From assembly GCA_900100475.1 (NCBI GenBank), contig FMTU01000006.1:186001-250000 (forward strand): a stretch of 64,000 bases of DNA. The letters run 5' to 3'. Positions within the stretch are counted from its first letter, which is position 1, and every line of letters begins with the position of its first letter. Under the pieces are notes generated by a model. That model worked only from the letters and a program-made list of their open reading frames with translations. It was not told where the DNA came from and searched no databases. This DNA comes from Sphingobium faniae. GTDB lineage: Bacteria; Pseudomonadota; Alphaproteobacteria; Sphingomonadales; Sphingomonadaceae. Of this stretch, positions 37,452 through 46,531 are shown piece after piece. Made by a program: the position numbers and the translations under genes.

Positions 37452-38069
37452 TTACATATGCGCGAAGATGTCGATCTCCGGCCATCCGGCCAGATCCAGC
37501 TCTGCCCGGTGAGGGAGAAAATCGAAGCAGGCCTGCGCCAGTTCCATGCGCCCTTCGCGAATCAACCGCTTGTCCAGTTGCTCTTTCAGCAAATGCAGAT
37601 AGCGCACGTCGGACGCGGCATAATCCTTCTGGGCGTCCGACAGCGCCGGCGCGCCCCAGTCGGAGCTTTGCTGCTGCTTGCTGATTTCCTGCCCCAGCAG
37701 TTCGCGCACCAGTTCCTTGAGGCCATGCCGGTCGGTATAGGTCCGCACCAGTCTCGACGCGATCTTGGTGCAATAAGCGGGCGCTGCGACGACGCCCAGA
37801 TAATGCTGGATGGCGGCAATGTCGAAACGCCCGAAATGGTAGAGTTTCAGTCGTTCCGGGTCGGCCAGCACGGCTTTCAGATGGGGTGCGGCATAATCGC
37901 TGCCGGGGTTGAAGCGCACCAGATGCTCGTCCCCCTTGCCGTCGCTGATCTGGACGACACACAGTCGGTCGCGCGGGGTGATGAGGCCCATGGTTTCGGT
38001 ATCGACGGCGACGGGGCCGGGCGCAAGGACGCCCGCAGGCAAGTCCTCTTCATGGAAATAGACGGTCAT
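37452..38069 (-). CDS. rnd: Ribonuclease D-like 3'-5' exonuclease
   Basis: A 205-residue DEDDy exonuclease of the short RNase D type that lacks HRDC domains. The acidic residues are VAVDTETMGL (Exo I), LYHFGRFDIAAIQHYLG (Exo II) and the Tyr/Asp of DAQKDYAASDVRYL (Exo III). It trims RNA 3' ends. The start at 38069 (MTVYFHEEDLP) is preferred over an upstream Met. Alphaproteobacteria commonly keep this gene directly before lptC, as here. Confidence 0.9.
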   Translation of the reverse strand: MTVYFHEEDLPAGVLAPGPVAVDTETMGLITPRDRLCVVQISDGKGDEHLVRFNPGSDYAAPHLKAVLADPERLKLYHFGRFDIAAIQHYLGVVAAPAYCTKIASRLVRTYTDRHGLKELVRELLGQEISKQQQSSDWGAPALSDAQKDYAASDVRYLHLLKEQLDKRLIREGRMELAQACFDFLPHRAELDLAGWPEIDIFAHM

Positions 38070-38303
38070 GGGTTTCCCTCTATGGCGAAAGCGTCCATAT
38101 CGCAATCGGCGCTTTCATCCCGCCTCTCCTGACATGCGGACCAGCGGAATCTGATGCGTTGCAGGCTAAAATCATTCGCGCTCCCCTGAAAAGTTGATAT
38201 AGTGATTCTCAAACCGCGCTCATGCGGTGGATTCTGCATGTCATTTCGCCCGACATGTTTGTCCGATTTTACATTTGGGCGAAGCGAAAGTGACCAACAG
38301 GGC

Positions 38304-39107
38304 ATGAGTTTTGATAGAGGTCGCCGCGGCGGGCGCGGCAAAGACAAGCGCGACGGTTTCGGCGAAGACAGTTTCTACGAAGGTGGCCGCAGTTTCGGCG
38401 GTGGCGGCTTTGGCGATCGTGGTGGTTTCGGCGGTGATCGCGGCGGCGGTGGCGACCGGGGCGGCTTCGGCGGCGGTGGCGGCGGCGGCGGTTTCCGGGG
38501 CGGCGGTGGCGGCTTCAGCGGTGGCGGTGGCTTCGGTGGCGGCGGCGGCGGCCGGGGCGGCATGCCCGCGCAGGTCGTCGGCGAGGGCACTGGCGTGGTG
38601 AAATTCTTCAACGGGCAGAAGGGCTTCGGCTTCATCGTTCGTGACGATGGCGGCGAAGACGTGTTCGTGCACATCAGCGCGGTCGAGCAAGCGGGCCTCA
38701 CCGGCCTTGCCGAAGGGCAACCGCTCGGCTTCACCCTCGTCGATCGCGGCGGCAAGGTGTCGGCGACCGATATCAAGATCGAGGGCGAACCGCTTCCGGT
38801 CGAGGAACGCGCCCCGCGCGAACCGCGTGAAGGCGGCTTTGGCGGCGACCGTGGTGGTGGCGATCGCGGCCCACAACGCCAGCTTACCGGTGAGCGCGCC
38901 AGTGGCACGGTGAAATTCTTCAACGCGATGAAAGGCTTCGGCTTCATTCAGCGCGATGATGGCCAGCCCGATGCGTTCGTGCACATCAGCGCGGTCGAAC
39001 GCGCAGGCATGGCGGCCCTCAACGAAGGCGACCGCCTCGATTTCGAACTGGAAGTCGATCGTCGCGGCAAATATGCGGCGGTGAACCTGCAGTCGAAAGC
39101 CGACTGA
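38304..39107 (+). CDS. Cold-shock protein with glycine-rich N-terminus and two cold-shock domains
   Basis: A 267-residue RNA/DNA-binding protein. Residues 1-87 are a disordered Gly/Arg/Phe/Asp tract (DRGGFGGDRGGGG-type). The first cold-shock domain is residues ~93-160, with RNP1 KGFGFI and RNP2 DVFVHIS. A second Gly/Arg linker covers ~170-190. The second domain is ~197-264 (GTVKFFNAMKGFGFI, AFVHISAVERAG). Double-domain CSPs are typical of alphaproteobacteria; the long Gly-rich head is not. The start has a weak ribosome site and the upstream frame stays open to 38202, so a longer N-terminus cannot be excluded. It ends at a strong terminator. Confidence 0.88.
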   Translation: MSFDRGRRGGRGKDKRDGFGEDSFYEGGRSFGGGGFGDRGGFGGDRGGGGDRGGFGGGGGGGGFRGGGGGFSGGGGFGGGGGGRGGMPAQVVGEGTGVVKFFNGQKGFGFIVRDDGGEDVFVHISAVEQAGLTGLAEGQPLGFTLVDRGGKVSATDIKIEGEPLPVEERAPREPREGGFGGDRGGGDRGPQRQLTGERASGTVKFFNAMKGFGFIQRDDGQPDAFVHISAVERAGMAALNEGDRLDFELEVDRRGKYAAVNLQSKAD

Positions 39108-39133
39108 CGCTTCGCTGTCCTGTCGTCAGTATA

Positions 39134-39172
39134 AAATAAAAAGGGTCGCCTGCCCGGCGGCCCTTTTTATTT
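39134..39172. terminator. Bidirectional rho-independent terminator after the cold-shock gene
   Basis: A 17-bp stem, AAATAAAAAGGGTCGCC with GGCGGCCCTTTTTATTT, broken only by one G-T pair, around loop TGCCC. The T-run on the plus strand is TTTTTATTT and the mirror on the minus strand is similar, so it can act both ways. It separates the cold-shock gene from lptB. Confidence 0.95.
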
Positions 39173-39387
39173 GGGGAATGAGGCGACATGCGCCCGCCGC
39201 ATCGCGCCATCTTCCGAGATTCCGTCGATGGAAGCGCTGGGAATGACCGTTTCCATCCCATATCCGGGGTGGGCCATGATTTTTCCCCTTGCCCCGGCGA
39301 TCCCGACATGCACAAAGCTTGCCAAATGGCCGCATTTCGGATCGACTATAACGCGCGATTAACCCTGGCGGCCGCAAGGACAGACGG

Positions 39388-40173
39388 ATGGACGACGTGA
39401 CGATCATGGAAAGCAAGGCTGCCGAAGCCCATCCTGCGCCGCAGGAAGTGAGCGACGGCCTGTCGGTGATCTCCATCGCCAAGAGCTATGACAAGCGCGC
39501 CGTCCTGACCGACGTCTCGCTGACCGTGGGCAAGGGCGAGGTGGTCGGCCTGCTTGGCCCCAATGGCGCGGGCAAGACGACCTGCTTCTATTCAGTCATG
39601 GGCCTTGTCCGTCCCGATCATGGCCGCATCATCCTCGACGGGCAGGACATTACCGGCCTTCCCATGTATCGCCGCGCGATATTGGGGCTTGGCTATCTGC
39701 CGCAGGAAACGTCGATCTTCCGCGGCCTGACCGTGGCGCAGAATATCGGCGCGGTGCTGGAACTGGCCGAGCCGGACAAGAGCGCCCGCGAAGCCCGCCT
39801 CGAACAACTTCTGGACGAATTCGGCCTCGCCCGCCTGCGTGATTCCGCCGCCATGGCGTTGTCGGGCGGTGAACGCCGCCGCTGCGAAATCGCGCGCGCG
39901 CTGGCGGCCAATCCCTCGATCGTGCTGCTGGACGAGCCATTCGCGGGCATCGACCCGCTTTCCATCGCCGACATTCGCGATCTGGTGAAGCAGCTCAAGA
40001 CGCGCGGCATCGGCGTACTCATTACCGACCATAATGTGCGCGAAACGCTGGAGATCGTGGACCGCGCCTGCATCATCTATGACGGCCAGGTGCTTTTCAC
40101 CGGCAGCCCGACCGAACTGGTCGCCAATGCCGAGGTCCGGCGGCTCTATCTGGGCGAGAATTTCTCGTTGTGA
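39388..40173 (+). CDS. lptB: LPS export ABC transporter ATPase LptB
   Basis: A 261-residue ABC ATPase that powers LPS extraction with LptFG. Walker A GPNGAGKT (residues 57-64), the signature LSGGERRRCEIARAL, Walker B SIVLLDEPFAGIDPLS and the switch VLITDHNVRETLEI are the specific LptB form. An N-terminal extension of about 25 residues precedes the domain, common in sphingomonads. It is followed by rpoN 51 bases later. lptA and lptC are on the other strand 3 kb away. Confidence 0.95.
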   Translation: MDDVTIMESKAAEAHPAPQEVSDGLSVISIAKSYDKRAVLTDVSLTVGKGEVVGLLGPNGAGKTTCFYSVMGLVRPDHGRIILDGQDITGLPMYRRAILGLGYLPQETSIFRGLTVAQNIGAVLELAEPDKSAREARLEQLLDEFGLARLRDSAAMALSGGERRRCEIARALAANPSIVLLDEPFAGIDPLSIADIRDLVKQLKTRGIGVLITDHNVRETLEIVDRACIIYDGQVLFTGSPTELVANAEVRRLYLGENFSL

Positions 40174-40224
40174 CATGAGCGGGCGCCTCTCCCTTTCCTG
40201 CCCTCACGGCATCGGAACAGGCTG

Positions 40225-41742
40225 ATGGCGATCGGGCCCCGCCTCGACCTGCGGCAAAGCCAGTCGCTCGTCATGACGCCGCAGCTTCAACAGGCGATCA
40301 AGCTGCTGGCGCTCTCCAATCTGGAGATCGAAGCCTTTGTCGCGGGCGAGCTGGAAAAAAATCCGCTGCTCGAATCCGGCGGTGCCGAGGACGACCGCTT
40401 CACGCCCGCCGACGGCGTGGACCGCGACGTCGAACAGCCCGCCCTCTCCGCCAACATCGGCGGGGCCGACACGCTGATCGGACAGGGGCTGGGCGAAGCG
40501 GACTCCCCCCTCGACGTCGATCACAACGCCGAAACCTTCATCGACGATGGCCCAGGCGATCGCATGGCCCCGCAGGCCGTGGGTTCGGGCGGCGGCGACA
40601 TGCTGTCCGGCACGAGCGGCGAAGCGCCCGATTTCGACAGCTTCGCCAATCCCGAACCGGGCCTTCAGGAACATCTGATGGAGCAGGCGGGATCGCATCT
40701 TTCCGGCATGGACCTGCTGATCGCCACGCAGCTTATCGGTCAGATCGGCGAGGCCGGGTATCTGGAAGCGAACCTGTTGGAAACCGCCCATGCACTCGGC
40801 GTGCCGCTCCACGATGTCGAGCGCGTGCTGGGCGTGATCCAGAGCTTCGATCCCACCGGCGTCGGGGCGCGCTCGCTTTCCGAATGTCTGGCGCTTCAGG
40901 CGAAGGAGGCCGACCGTTACGATCCCTGCATGGCGAAGCTGCTCGCCAATCTCGACCTGTTGGCGCGAGGCGCGTTGCCCCAGCTTCGCCGTATCTGCGG
41001 CGTGGACGAGGAGGACATGACCGACATGATCCGCGAACTGCGGGGCTATGATCCCAAGCCCGGCCTGCGCTTTGGCGGAGATCGCGCCGCGCCGGTGACG
41101 CCGGACCTGTTCGTCAACCCGACCAAGGAAGGCTGGGCGATCGAGGTGAACAGCGCCACCCTGCCCCGCATCCTCATCAACCGCCGTTATTATGTCGAAC
41201 TGTCAGGCGGCGCGCAGGACAAGGCGACGAAAAGCTGGCTGGCCGACTGCCTCGCCAGCGCCAACTGGCTGGTGAAGGCGCTGGACCAGCGGCAAAAGAC
41301 CATCATCAAGGTCGCGAGCGAGATCGTGCGCCAGCAGGAGGATTTCTTTCACAAGGGCGTCGCGCATCTGAAACCGCTGACGCTGAAGACCGTGGCCGAA
41401 GCCATTGAAATGCATGAATCGACGGTCAGCCGCGTCACGTCCAACAAATATCTTTCCTGCCCGCGCGGTCTTTATGAACTCAAATATTTCTTCACCAGCG
41501 GCGTGGCGGCGGCGGATGGCGACGGCGCCGTCTCGGCCGAAGCGGTAAAGAGCCATATCAAGGCGCTGATCGCCGCCGAAGACGCACGGGCGATCCTGTC
41601 GGACGACACGCTGGTCGATCTGCTGCGCGCCAAGGGCATGGACATCGCCCGCCGCACCGTCGCCAAATATCGCGAATCCATGGGGATCGGCTCGTCCGTC
41701 CAGCGGCGGCGGCAAAAGGCGTTGCAGGGCAAGGCGGCCTGA
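40225..41742 (+). CDS. rpoN: RNA polymerase sigma-54 factor RpoN
   Basis: A 505-residue sigma factor that recognises -24/-12 promoters and needs an AAA+ activator to melt DNA. The N-terminal activator-response region is LRQSQSLVMTPQLQQAIKLL with an LELEKNP-like segment (AGELEKNPLLE). An acidic region follows, then the core-binding domain, and the RpoN box ARRTVAKYRES (residues 475-485) near the C-terminus. Two sigma-54 promoters, at psp and glnK-amtB, lie in the same window. The usual downstream hpf and ptsN genes are absent. Confidence 0.96.
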   Translation: MAIGPRLDLRQSQSLVMTPQLQQAIKLLALSNLEIEAFVAGELEKNPLLESGGAEDDRFTPADGVDRDVEQPALSANIGGADTLIGQGLGEADSPLDVDHNAETFIDDGPGDRMAPQAVGSGGGDMLSGTSGEAPDFDSFANPEPGLQEHLMEQAGSHLSGMDLLIATQLIGQIGEAGYLEANLLETAHALGVPLHDVERVLGVIQSFDPTGVGARSLSECLALQAKEADRYDPCMAKLLANLDLLARGALPQLRRICGVDEEDMTDMIRELRGYDPKPGLRFGGDRAAPVTPDLFVNPTKEGWAIEVNSATLPRILINRRYYVELSGGAQDKATKSWLADCLASANWLVKALDQRQKTIIKVASEIVRQQEDFFHKGVAHLKPLTLKTVAEAIEMHESTVSRVTSNKYLSCPRGLYELKYFFTSGVAAADGDGAVSAEAVKSHIKALIAAEDARAILSDDTLVDLLRAKGMDIARRTVAKYRESMGIGSSVQRRRQKALQGKAA

Positions 41743-41856
41743 TCCTTCATAGAGGCGTTTCCGATTATAGCCTCCCTTCAGGGAAAGCCTTGACCAGGAC
41801 AGGCGAAGCGGCGACATCGCTGCCAATCGACACCGTCGGAGGACCATCGCTTTTCC

Positions 41857-42708
41857 ATGTCCGTCGCCTATCTGAACGGCCAGTTCCTTCCGCTGGAACA
41901 AGCCCATGTTTCCGTGCTGGATCGCGGGTTCCTCTTTGCCGACGGCATTTATGAAGTCGCCGCCGTGATCGACGGCCATCTGGTCGACAGTGCCGCGCAT
42001 CTGGCTCGGCTCAAACGGTCGGCGGGTGAAATCGGCATCTCTCTCCCCATTCCTCCGGCGGAGATCGAGACGGTGCAGAAAGACCTCATCGCCCGCAACA
42101 GCCTTGGCGAAGGGCTGGTCTATCTCCAGCTCACGCGCGGTGCGGACGCGAGCCGCGACTTCCTGCCCTCCGCCATGATCCGGCCCACGCTCGTCATGTT
42201 CGTGCAGGACAAGCCTTTCCTTGATGTGCCCGCCGTCCGCACGGGCATCAGCGTGGCGACCATGCCCGACCTGCGCTGGAAAAGGCGCGACATCAAAAGC
42301 GTGATGCTGCTGGCGCAGGCCATGGCAAAGCAGGTCGCCAAAGCCGCTGGCGCGCAGGAAGCCTGGATGGTCGAGGACGGCTTCGTCACCGAAGGAGCGT
42401 CCTGCACCGCCTTCATCCTGACCGACGAAGGGATCGTCACCCGCCCCTGTTCCCATGCGGTGCTGGCGGGCTGCACCGGCGCGGCGCTGACCACATTGGC
42501 GGAGGAAAGCGGCCTGCCGGTCGTCCGTCGCCCCTTTACCGTGGCGGAGGCCATCGGCGCACGCGAAGCCTTCATCACCAGCGCCTCCACGCTCTGCCAG
42601 TCGGTCGTGCGGATCGACGGCCAGACGATCGGGTCCGGCGTTCCCGGCCCGGTCGCGATACGCCTGCGCGAACTCTATATCGACTTCGCCCGTCGCACCT
42701 CTTCCTAG
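41857..42708 (+). CDS. D-amino-acid aminotransferase (class IV PLP enzyme)
   Basis: A 283-residue class IV aminotransferase, of the D-alanine aminotransferase type. It starts VAYLNGQFLPLEQAHVSVLD and has RGFLFADGIYEVAAVIDG. The PLP lysine is in WKRRDIKSVMLLAQ, and the Glu of EAWMVEDGFVTEGASCTAF plus the TGAALTTL cofactor loop follow. D-amino-acid transaminases make D-glutamate or D-alanine for the cell wall; aminodeoxychorismate lyase is a relative. The gap to rpoN is 114 bases, so separate expression is likely. Confidence 0.88.
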   Translation: MSVAYLNGQFLPLEQAHVSVLDRGFLFADGIYEVAAVIDGHLVDSAAHLARLKRSAGEIGISLPIPPAEIETVQKDLIARNSLGEGLVYLQLTRGADASRDFLPSAMIRPTLVMFVQDKPFLDVPAVRTGISVATMPDLRWKRRDIKSVMLLAQAMAKQVAKAAGAQEAWMVEDGFVTEGASCTAFILTDEGIVTRPCSHAVLAGCTGAALTTLAEESGLPVVRRPFTVAEAIGAREAFITSASTLCQSVVRIDGQTIGSGVPGPVAIRLRELYIDFARRTSS

Positions 42709-42909
42709 CCGGATAGGAAAAATAATCCGATCCGGAGGGAAATGATTTGATCGGCGCAAGCATCGAATTCGGCAAATGCAGGTCATGGGATCAGTCGTTT
42801 CAAGCCCGGCGGTGCGCCACATCCTATTTCCATCCATATGGGAGGAAAGTCGGGGCTGCGCCGCCCGGACATTGCGATAGGGTGAGAACATAACAGGCAC
42901 GGGAGCAGC

Positions 42910-43947
42910 ATGATGACCACCGATTTCCCTTACGGAACAAAAGACGGGCACATTCCTTTGCCGTTTGGGGAAAGGGATGATCGTCCTGGGCTGCTGGTTC
43001 TGACCGATATGGGGGGAACGGGCGACATCGCGGCCGCCGCCGATGCCGCGGGCCTGCGCCTGCTGGAAGTGGTCGGGCTGGAAGGCGGTTCCTCCCGGCT
43101 CGACATCCAGCTTGGCTGCGACATCATATTGCTGCTGTGCGACAGCCCCAGCCCGATTCTGGAGCGCCTGCTGGTCCAGGTGGACACCTTCGCCATTCAG
43201 CGGGAGATGCCGGTCATCCTCGTCGCGGGCCTCGACACGATCGACCTTGCCTATGCCTGCACCCGCAATGATCGCACCCAATTGCTATGCCAGCCCGATG
43301 AAACCGACCTCGCCGCCACCTTGCTCGCGGCGGTAGAAAGCCTGGGGATCGTCCACAGCGTCCATGACCTGAATAGCGACAGCGACGGTCTTCGCCTGCA
43401 AAAGCTGAGCGATGAAGTCAGCCGCCTCGCGCGTACGCTGGAAACATTGACGCACAAGCGGCATCAGGCCGCGCCTTCCTTCGATCTGGGCCCTCGCATT
43501 TCCGACCGGCCGAGCGATTATATCGGCATGCCCGCGCTCGCGCCTCTGGGCGACGGGCAAGAGGGCATGGACGCGGGAAGCGACGTCAGCCCGCAGCAGG
43601 TGCGCGACATGCTGCGCGTCCGCCGCCTGCGGGACGAGTTCCTGCCCGGCGATCTGTTCGCCGATCCGGCATGGGACATGTTGCTCGATCTGTTCGCCGC
43701 GCGGCTGGAGCAGGATCGCGTTTCGGTGTCCAGCCTCTGCATCGCCTCCGCCGTGCCGCCCACTACCGCGCTCCGCTGGATACGCACGTTGACGGAAAAG
43801 GGGCTTCTGCAACGACAGGCCGACCCTCATGACGGGCGCCGGATCTTCATCGCGCTGGCCGACAGCGCCGCCGCCGCCCTGACACGCTGGTTTGCCGCCA
43901 ACCGCCGCCTTGGGAGCTTTGAAGGAAAAGGCGCGATCCCCGCCTGA
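42910..43947 (+). CDS. Winged-helix (MarR-like) protein with a degenerate receiver-like domain
   Basis: A 345-residue protein with two parts. Residues ~25-150 look like a CheY-type alternation: GLLVLTDMGG, CDIILLLCDSPSP, PVILVAGLD and TQLLCQP mark successive strands. The phosphorylation lysine and the Thr/Ser switch are missing or replaced (Cys/Gln and Gly), so it would be a pseudo-receiver. After a linker, residues ~240-335 form a MarR-like winged helix: VSVSSLCIASAVPPTTALRW, then LLQRQADPHDGRRIFIALAD. No histidine kinase is nearby. Target genes unknown. It is a single-gene unit beside tRNA-Val. Confidence 0.75.
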   Translation: MMTTDFPYGTKDGHIPLPFGERDDRPGLLVLTDMGGTGDIAAAADAAGLRLLEVVGLEGGSSRLDIQLGCDIILLLCDSPSPILERLLVQVDTFAIQREMPVILVAGLDTIDLAYACTRNDRTQLLCQPDETDLAATLLAAVESLGIVHSVHDLNSDSDGLRLQKLSDEVSRLARTLETLTHKRHQAAPSFDLGPRISDRPSDYIGMPALAPLGDGQEGMDAGSDVSPQQVRDMLRVRRLRDEFLPGDLFADPAWDMLLDLFAARLEQDRVSVSSLCIASAVPPTTALRWIRTLTEKGLLQRQADPHDGRRIFIALADSAAAALTRWFAANRRLGSFEGKGAIPA

Positions 43948-44044
43948 TCGGCCGGTCAGGGCGCCGACAGCGGGACTCTCCCTTTCGCGAAAGTTCGCTT
44001 GACCAATCGGCCCGAACGCCTGTAACTCGCGCCGATCCCCACCG

Positions 44045-44120
44045 GGGCGATTAGCTCAGTTGGTAGAGCGTCTCGTTTACACCGAGAATGTCGGCGGTTC
44101 GAGCCCGTCATCGCCCACCA
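44045..44120 (+). tRNA. tRNA-Val (anticodon TAC)
   Basis: A 76-base tRNA including the encoded CCA. The acceptor stem GGGCGAT pairs with ATCGCCC. The D arm is AGCTCAGTTGGTAGAGC, the anticodon stem TCTCG/CGAGA carries the loop TTTACAC with anticodon TAC, and the T arm is GGCGG-TTCGAGC-CCGTC. It reads GTA/GTG valine codons. Confidence 0.97.
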
Positions 44121-44184
44121 TTTTCCAAGTTCCCGGGCCAGCGCATATTGCGGCGCAGCGCGCGCCCTGCTAATCGCCCCCGCC

Positions 44185-44412
44185 ATGATCCAGCCGCCTG
44201 AAATCATCCGAGTCTCCCGGTCGCGCGTTTCCTGCGACGGTTCCGGTGACATTCCCGCCGCGCTTGGCCATCCGCGCATTTTTCTGGAAATCGACGAGCA
44301 TGGCTATGTCGACTGCGGCTATTGCGACCGGCGCTTCATATTGATCGGCGGCCCGGCGGATACGCCCGAAGTCGGTGAACTGCCCGATATTTCCTCAGGC
44401 GCGAGCCTCTGA
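44185..44412 (+). CDS. Zinc-finger domain protein (CHCC type)
   Basis: A 75-residue protein with a single zf-CHCC domain. Ligands are Cys17, His29, Cys44 and Cys47 (SRVSCDG, GHPRIFLEID, VDCGYCDRRF). The domain is like the C-terminus of mitochondrial complex I subunit NDUFS6. In alphaproteobacteria the free-standing form is widespread and its role is uncertain. It lies between tRNA-Val and tldD on the same strand. Confidence 0.88.
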   Translation: MIQPPEIIRVSRSRVSCDGSGDIPAALGHPRIFLEIDEHGYVDCGYCDRRFILIGGPADTPEVGELPDISSGASL

Positions 44413-44457
44413 CGAAATTTCATTGGGCTTGACGGTCACCACGCCTATATCGGGCGC

Positions 44458-45900
44458 ATGACTGATCTTGCTTCCCAGTTCACCGATGCCCGCGGCCTGC
44501 TTTATCGCCCGGGCCTGCTCGATCCCGAAGGCGCCCGCCGTTTGACCGCGCAGGCGCTGAAAGCCTGCGACGATGGTGAGCTTTACCTGCAATATCGGGC
44601 GAGCGAGAGCTTCGGCTTCGATGACGGGCGGCTGAAGACGGCCGATTATTCGACCGACGCGGGCTTTGGCCTGCGCGGGGTATCGGGCGAGATGACGGGC
44701 TTTGCCCACGCCAACGACATCAGCGAAGCGGCGATCCGCCGCGCCGCCCAGACACTGGCGCTGCTTGATCCGGCAAAGGATCGACCCGCCCCGCCGCCGC
44801 AACGCACCAACCGTCATCTTTATACCGAAGCCAACCCGCTCGAAATCGTGCCCTTCGCCGAGAAGGTGAAGCTGTGCGCCGAGATCGACGCCGCCGCCCG
44901 CGCCCGTGACCCGCGCATCGCGCAGGTGTCGGTCAGCCTGTCGGGCAGCTGGTCGGTGGTGGAGATCGTCCGCGCCGACGGCTTCACCGCGACGGACATC
45001 CGCCCGCTGGTGCGCCTCAACGTCTCGATCATCCTGGAGGAGAATGGCCGCCGCGAAACCGGGACATTCGGGATCGGCGGGCGCTATCTCTACGATCAGG
45101 TCATGGATGCGGCGATCTGGAACCGCGCCATTGACGAGGCGCTGGCGCAGGCCCGCGTCAACATGCGCTCGGTCGCGGCGCCTGCTGGCGAAATGACGGT
45201 GCTGCTGGGGCCGGGCTGGCCGGGCGTGCTGGTGCATGAAGCCATCGGCCATGGCCTGGAAGGCGATTTCAACCGCAAGGGCACCAGCGCCTTTTCCGGC
45301 CGCATCGGCGAACGGGTCGCCGCGCCCAGCGTGACGGTGGTGGACGACGGCGCGATCCTGAACCGGCGTGGATCGCTCTCCATCGACGATGAAGGCACGC
45401 CGACACGCGAGAATGTGCTGATCGAGGACGGCATCCTCAAAGGCTATATGCAGGATCGCCTCAACGCCCGGCTGATGGGCGTGGAGCCGACCGGCAACGG
45501 CCGCCGCGAAAGCTATGCCTATGCGCCGATGCCGCGCATGACCAACACCTTCATCAAAGGCGGCAAGGACGATCCCGAGGAGTTGCTGTCGCGCATGAAG
45601 TCCGGCATCTTCGCCAAGAGCTTCGGCGGCGGGCAGGTCGATATCGTGTCGGGCAAATTCGTCTTTTCGTGCACCGAGGCCTATAAGGTCGAGAACGGCA
45701 AGCTGGGCGAACCCATCAAGGGCGCCACGCTGATCGGCGACGGGCCGACCGCGCTGACCAGGGTCGCGGGCATCGGCAACGACTGGGCGCTGGACGAAGG
45801 CGTCGGCATGTGCGGCAAGGGCGGACAAAGCGTCCCGGCCGGCGTCGGCCAACCCACGCTGCTGATCGAAGGGCTGACCGTTGGCGGCACGGCGACCTGA
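44458..45900 (+). CDS. tldD: Metalloprotease TldD
   Basis: A 480-residue TldD/PmbA-family zinc protease; with TldE it trims microcins, CcdA and other small unfolded peptides. The zinc-binding helix HEAIGHGLEGD begins at His260. Other conserved parts are FGFDDGRLKTADYSTDAGFGLR near the N-terminus and MTNTFIKGG and FGGGQVDIVSGKFVFSCTEAY toward the end. The length is normal. The partner gene tldE/pmbA is not in the window. Confidence 0.95.
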   Translation: MTDLASQFTDARGLLYRPGLLDPEGARRLTAQALKACDDGELYLQYRASESFGFDDGRLKTADYSTDAGFGLRGVSGEMTGFAHANDISEAAIRRAAQTLALLDPAKDRPAPPPQRTNRHLYTEANPLEIVPFAEKVKLCAEIDAAARARDPRIAQVSVSLSGSWSVVEIVRADGFTATDIRPLVRLNVSIILEENGRRETGTFGIGGRYLYDQVMDAAIWNRAIDEALAQARVNMRSVAAPAGEMTVLLGPGWPGVLVHEAIGHGLEGDFNRKGTSAFSGRIGERVAAPSVTVVDDGAILNRRGSLSIDDEGTPTRENVLIEDGILKGYMQDRLNARLMGVEPTGNGRRESYAYAPMPRMTNTFIKGGKDDPEELLSRMKSGIFAKSFGGGQVDIVSGKFVFSCTEAYKVENGKLGEPIKGATLIGDGPTALTRVAGIGNDWALDEGVGMCGKGGQSVPAGVGQPTLLIEGLTVGGTAT

Positions 45901-45955
45901 CGCGAAGCCGCCACGGGCCGAGGAACCCTCGGCCGCCATTGCTCATTCATCTGTC

Positions 45956-46531
45956 ATGAACATGCTGACCGACAGTCCCGATGCCGTGACCGCCGATTGG
46001 GCGGCCGCGCTGCTTGACTTCTGGTTCAACCAGATCGAGGAAAAGGGCTGGTGGAGCCATGATCCAGAACTGGATCAACTCTGCAAGGAACGCTTCCTGG
46101 AGGTTTGGGAAGAAAAGCGGCTGCTGCCCGCCGCAGACTTCCTTGAGCGCGCAGACGAGGCGCTGGCAGCCGCGCTGCTGTTCGACCAATTGCCTCGCAA
46201 CATGTTCCGGCAAAGCGCCACGGCCTTCGCGACCGATCCGCTGGCCCGCGACATCGCGCGCGGCGCCATCGCCCATGGCTATGATATCCAGATCGGCGGT
46301 GCAGGCAGGCTCTTCTTCTACATGCCGTTCCAGCATAGCGAAGCGCTGGAGGATCAGGAACTTTCGCTCACCCTGTTTGCAGCGGCGGGCGATCAGCAGT
46401 CGCTCGATTTCGCACGGCGGCATCATGCCGTCATTGAACGCTTCGGCCGTTTCCCGCATCGCAACGCCGTTCTCGGGCGACAGGACCAGCCCGGCGAGGC
46501 CGGGACCGCGTCGGAAGGCGCGAGTTGGTAG
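45956..46531 (+). CDS. DUF924-family protein
   Basis: A 191-residue protein of the DUF924 family. Visible markers are ALLDFWFNQIEEKGWW at the N-terminus, LFDQLPRNMFRQSATAFATD, FFYMPFQHSEALEDQ and ERFGRFPHRNAVLGR near the end. The fold is all-helical (TPR-like) and the molecular function is unknown. The start is taken as ATG 45956; a second Met two codons later is possible. The last ~15 residues differ from the usual TPEE end. Confidence 0.88.
   Translation: MNMLTDSPDAVTADWAAALLDFWFNQIEEKGWWSHDPELDQLCKERFLEVWEEKRLLPAADFLERADEALAAALLFDQLPRNMFRQSATAFATDPLARDIARGAIAHGYDIQIGGAGRLFFYMPFQHSEALEDQELSLTLFAAAGDQQSLDFARRHHAVIERFGRFPHRNAVLGRQDQPGEAGTASEGASW

Noticed and set aside
42709..42745. CGGAT/ATCCG hairpin after the D-amino-acid aminotransferase gene as a terminator
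   Set aside because: The stem is only five base pairs and no T-run follows.
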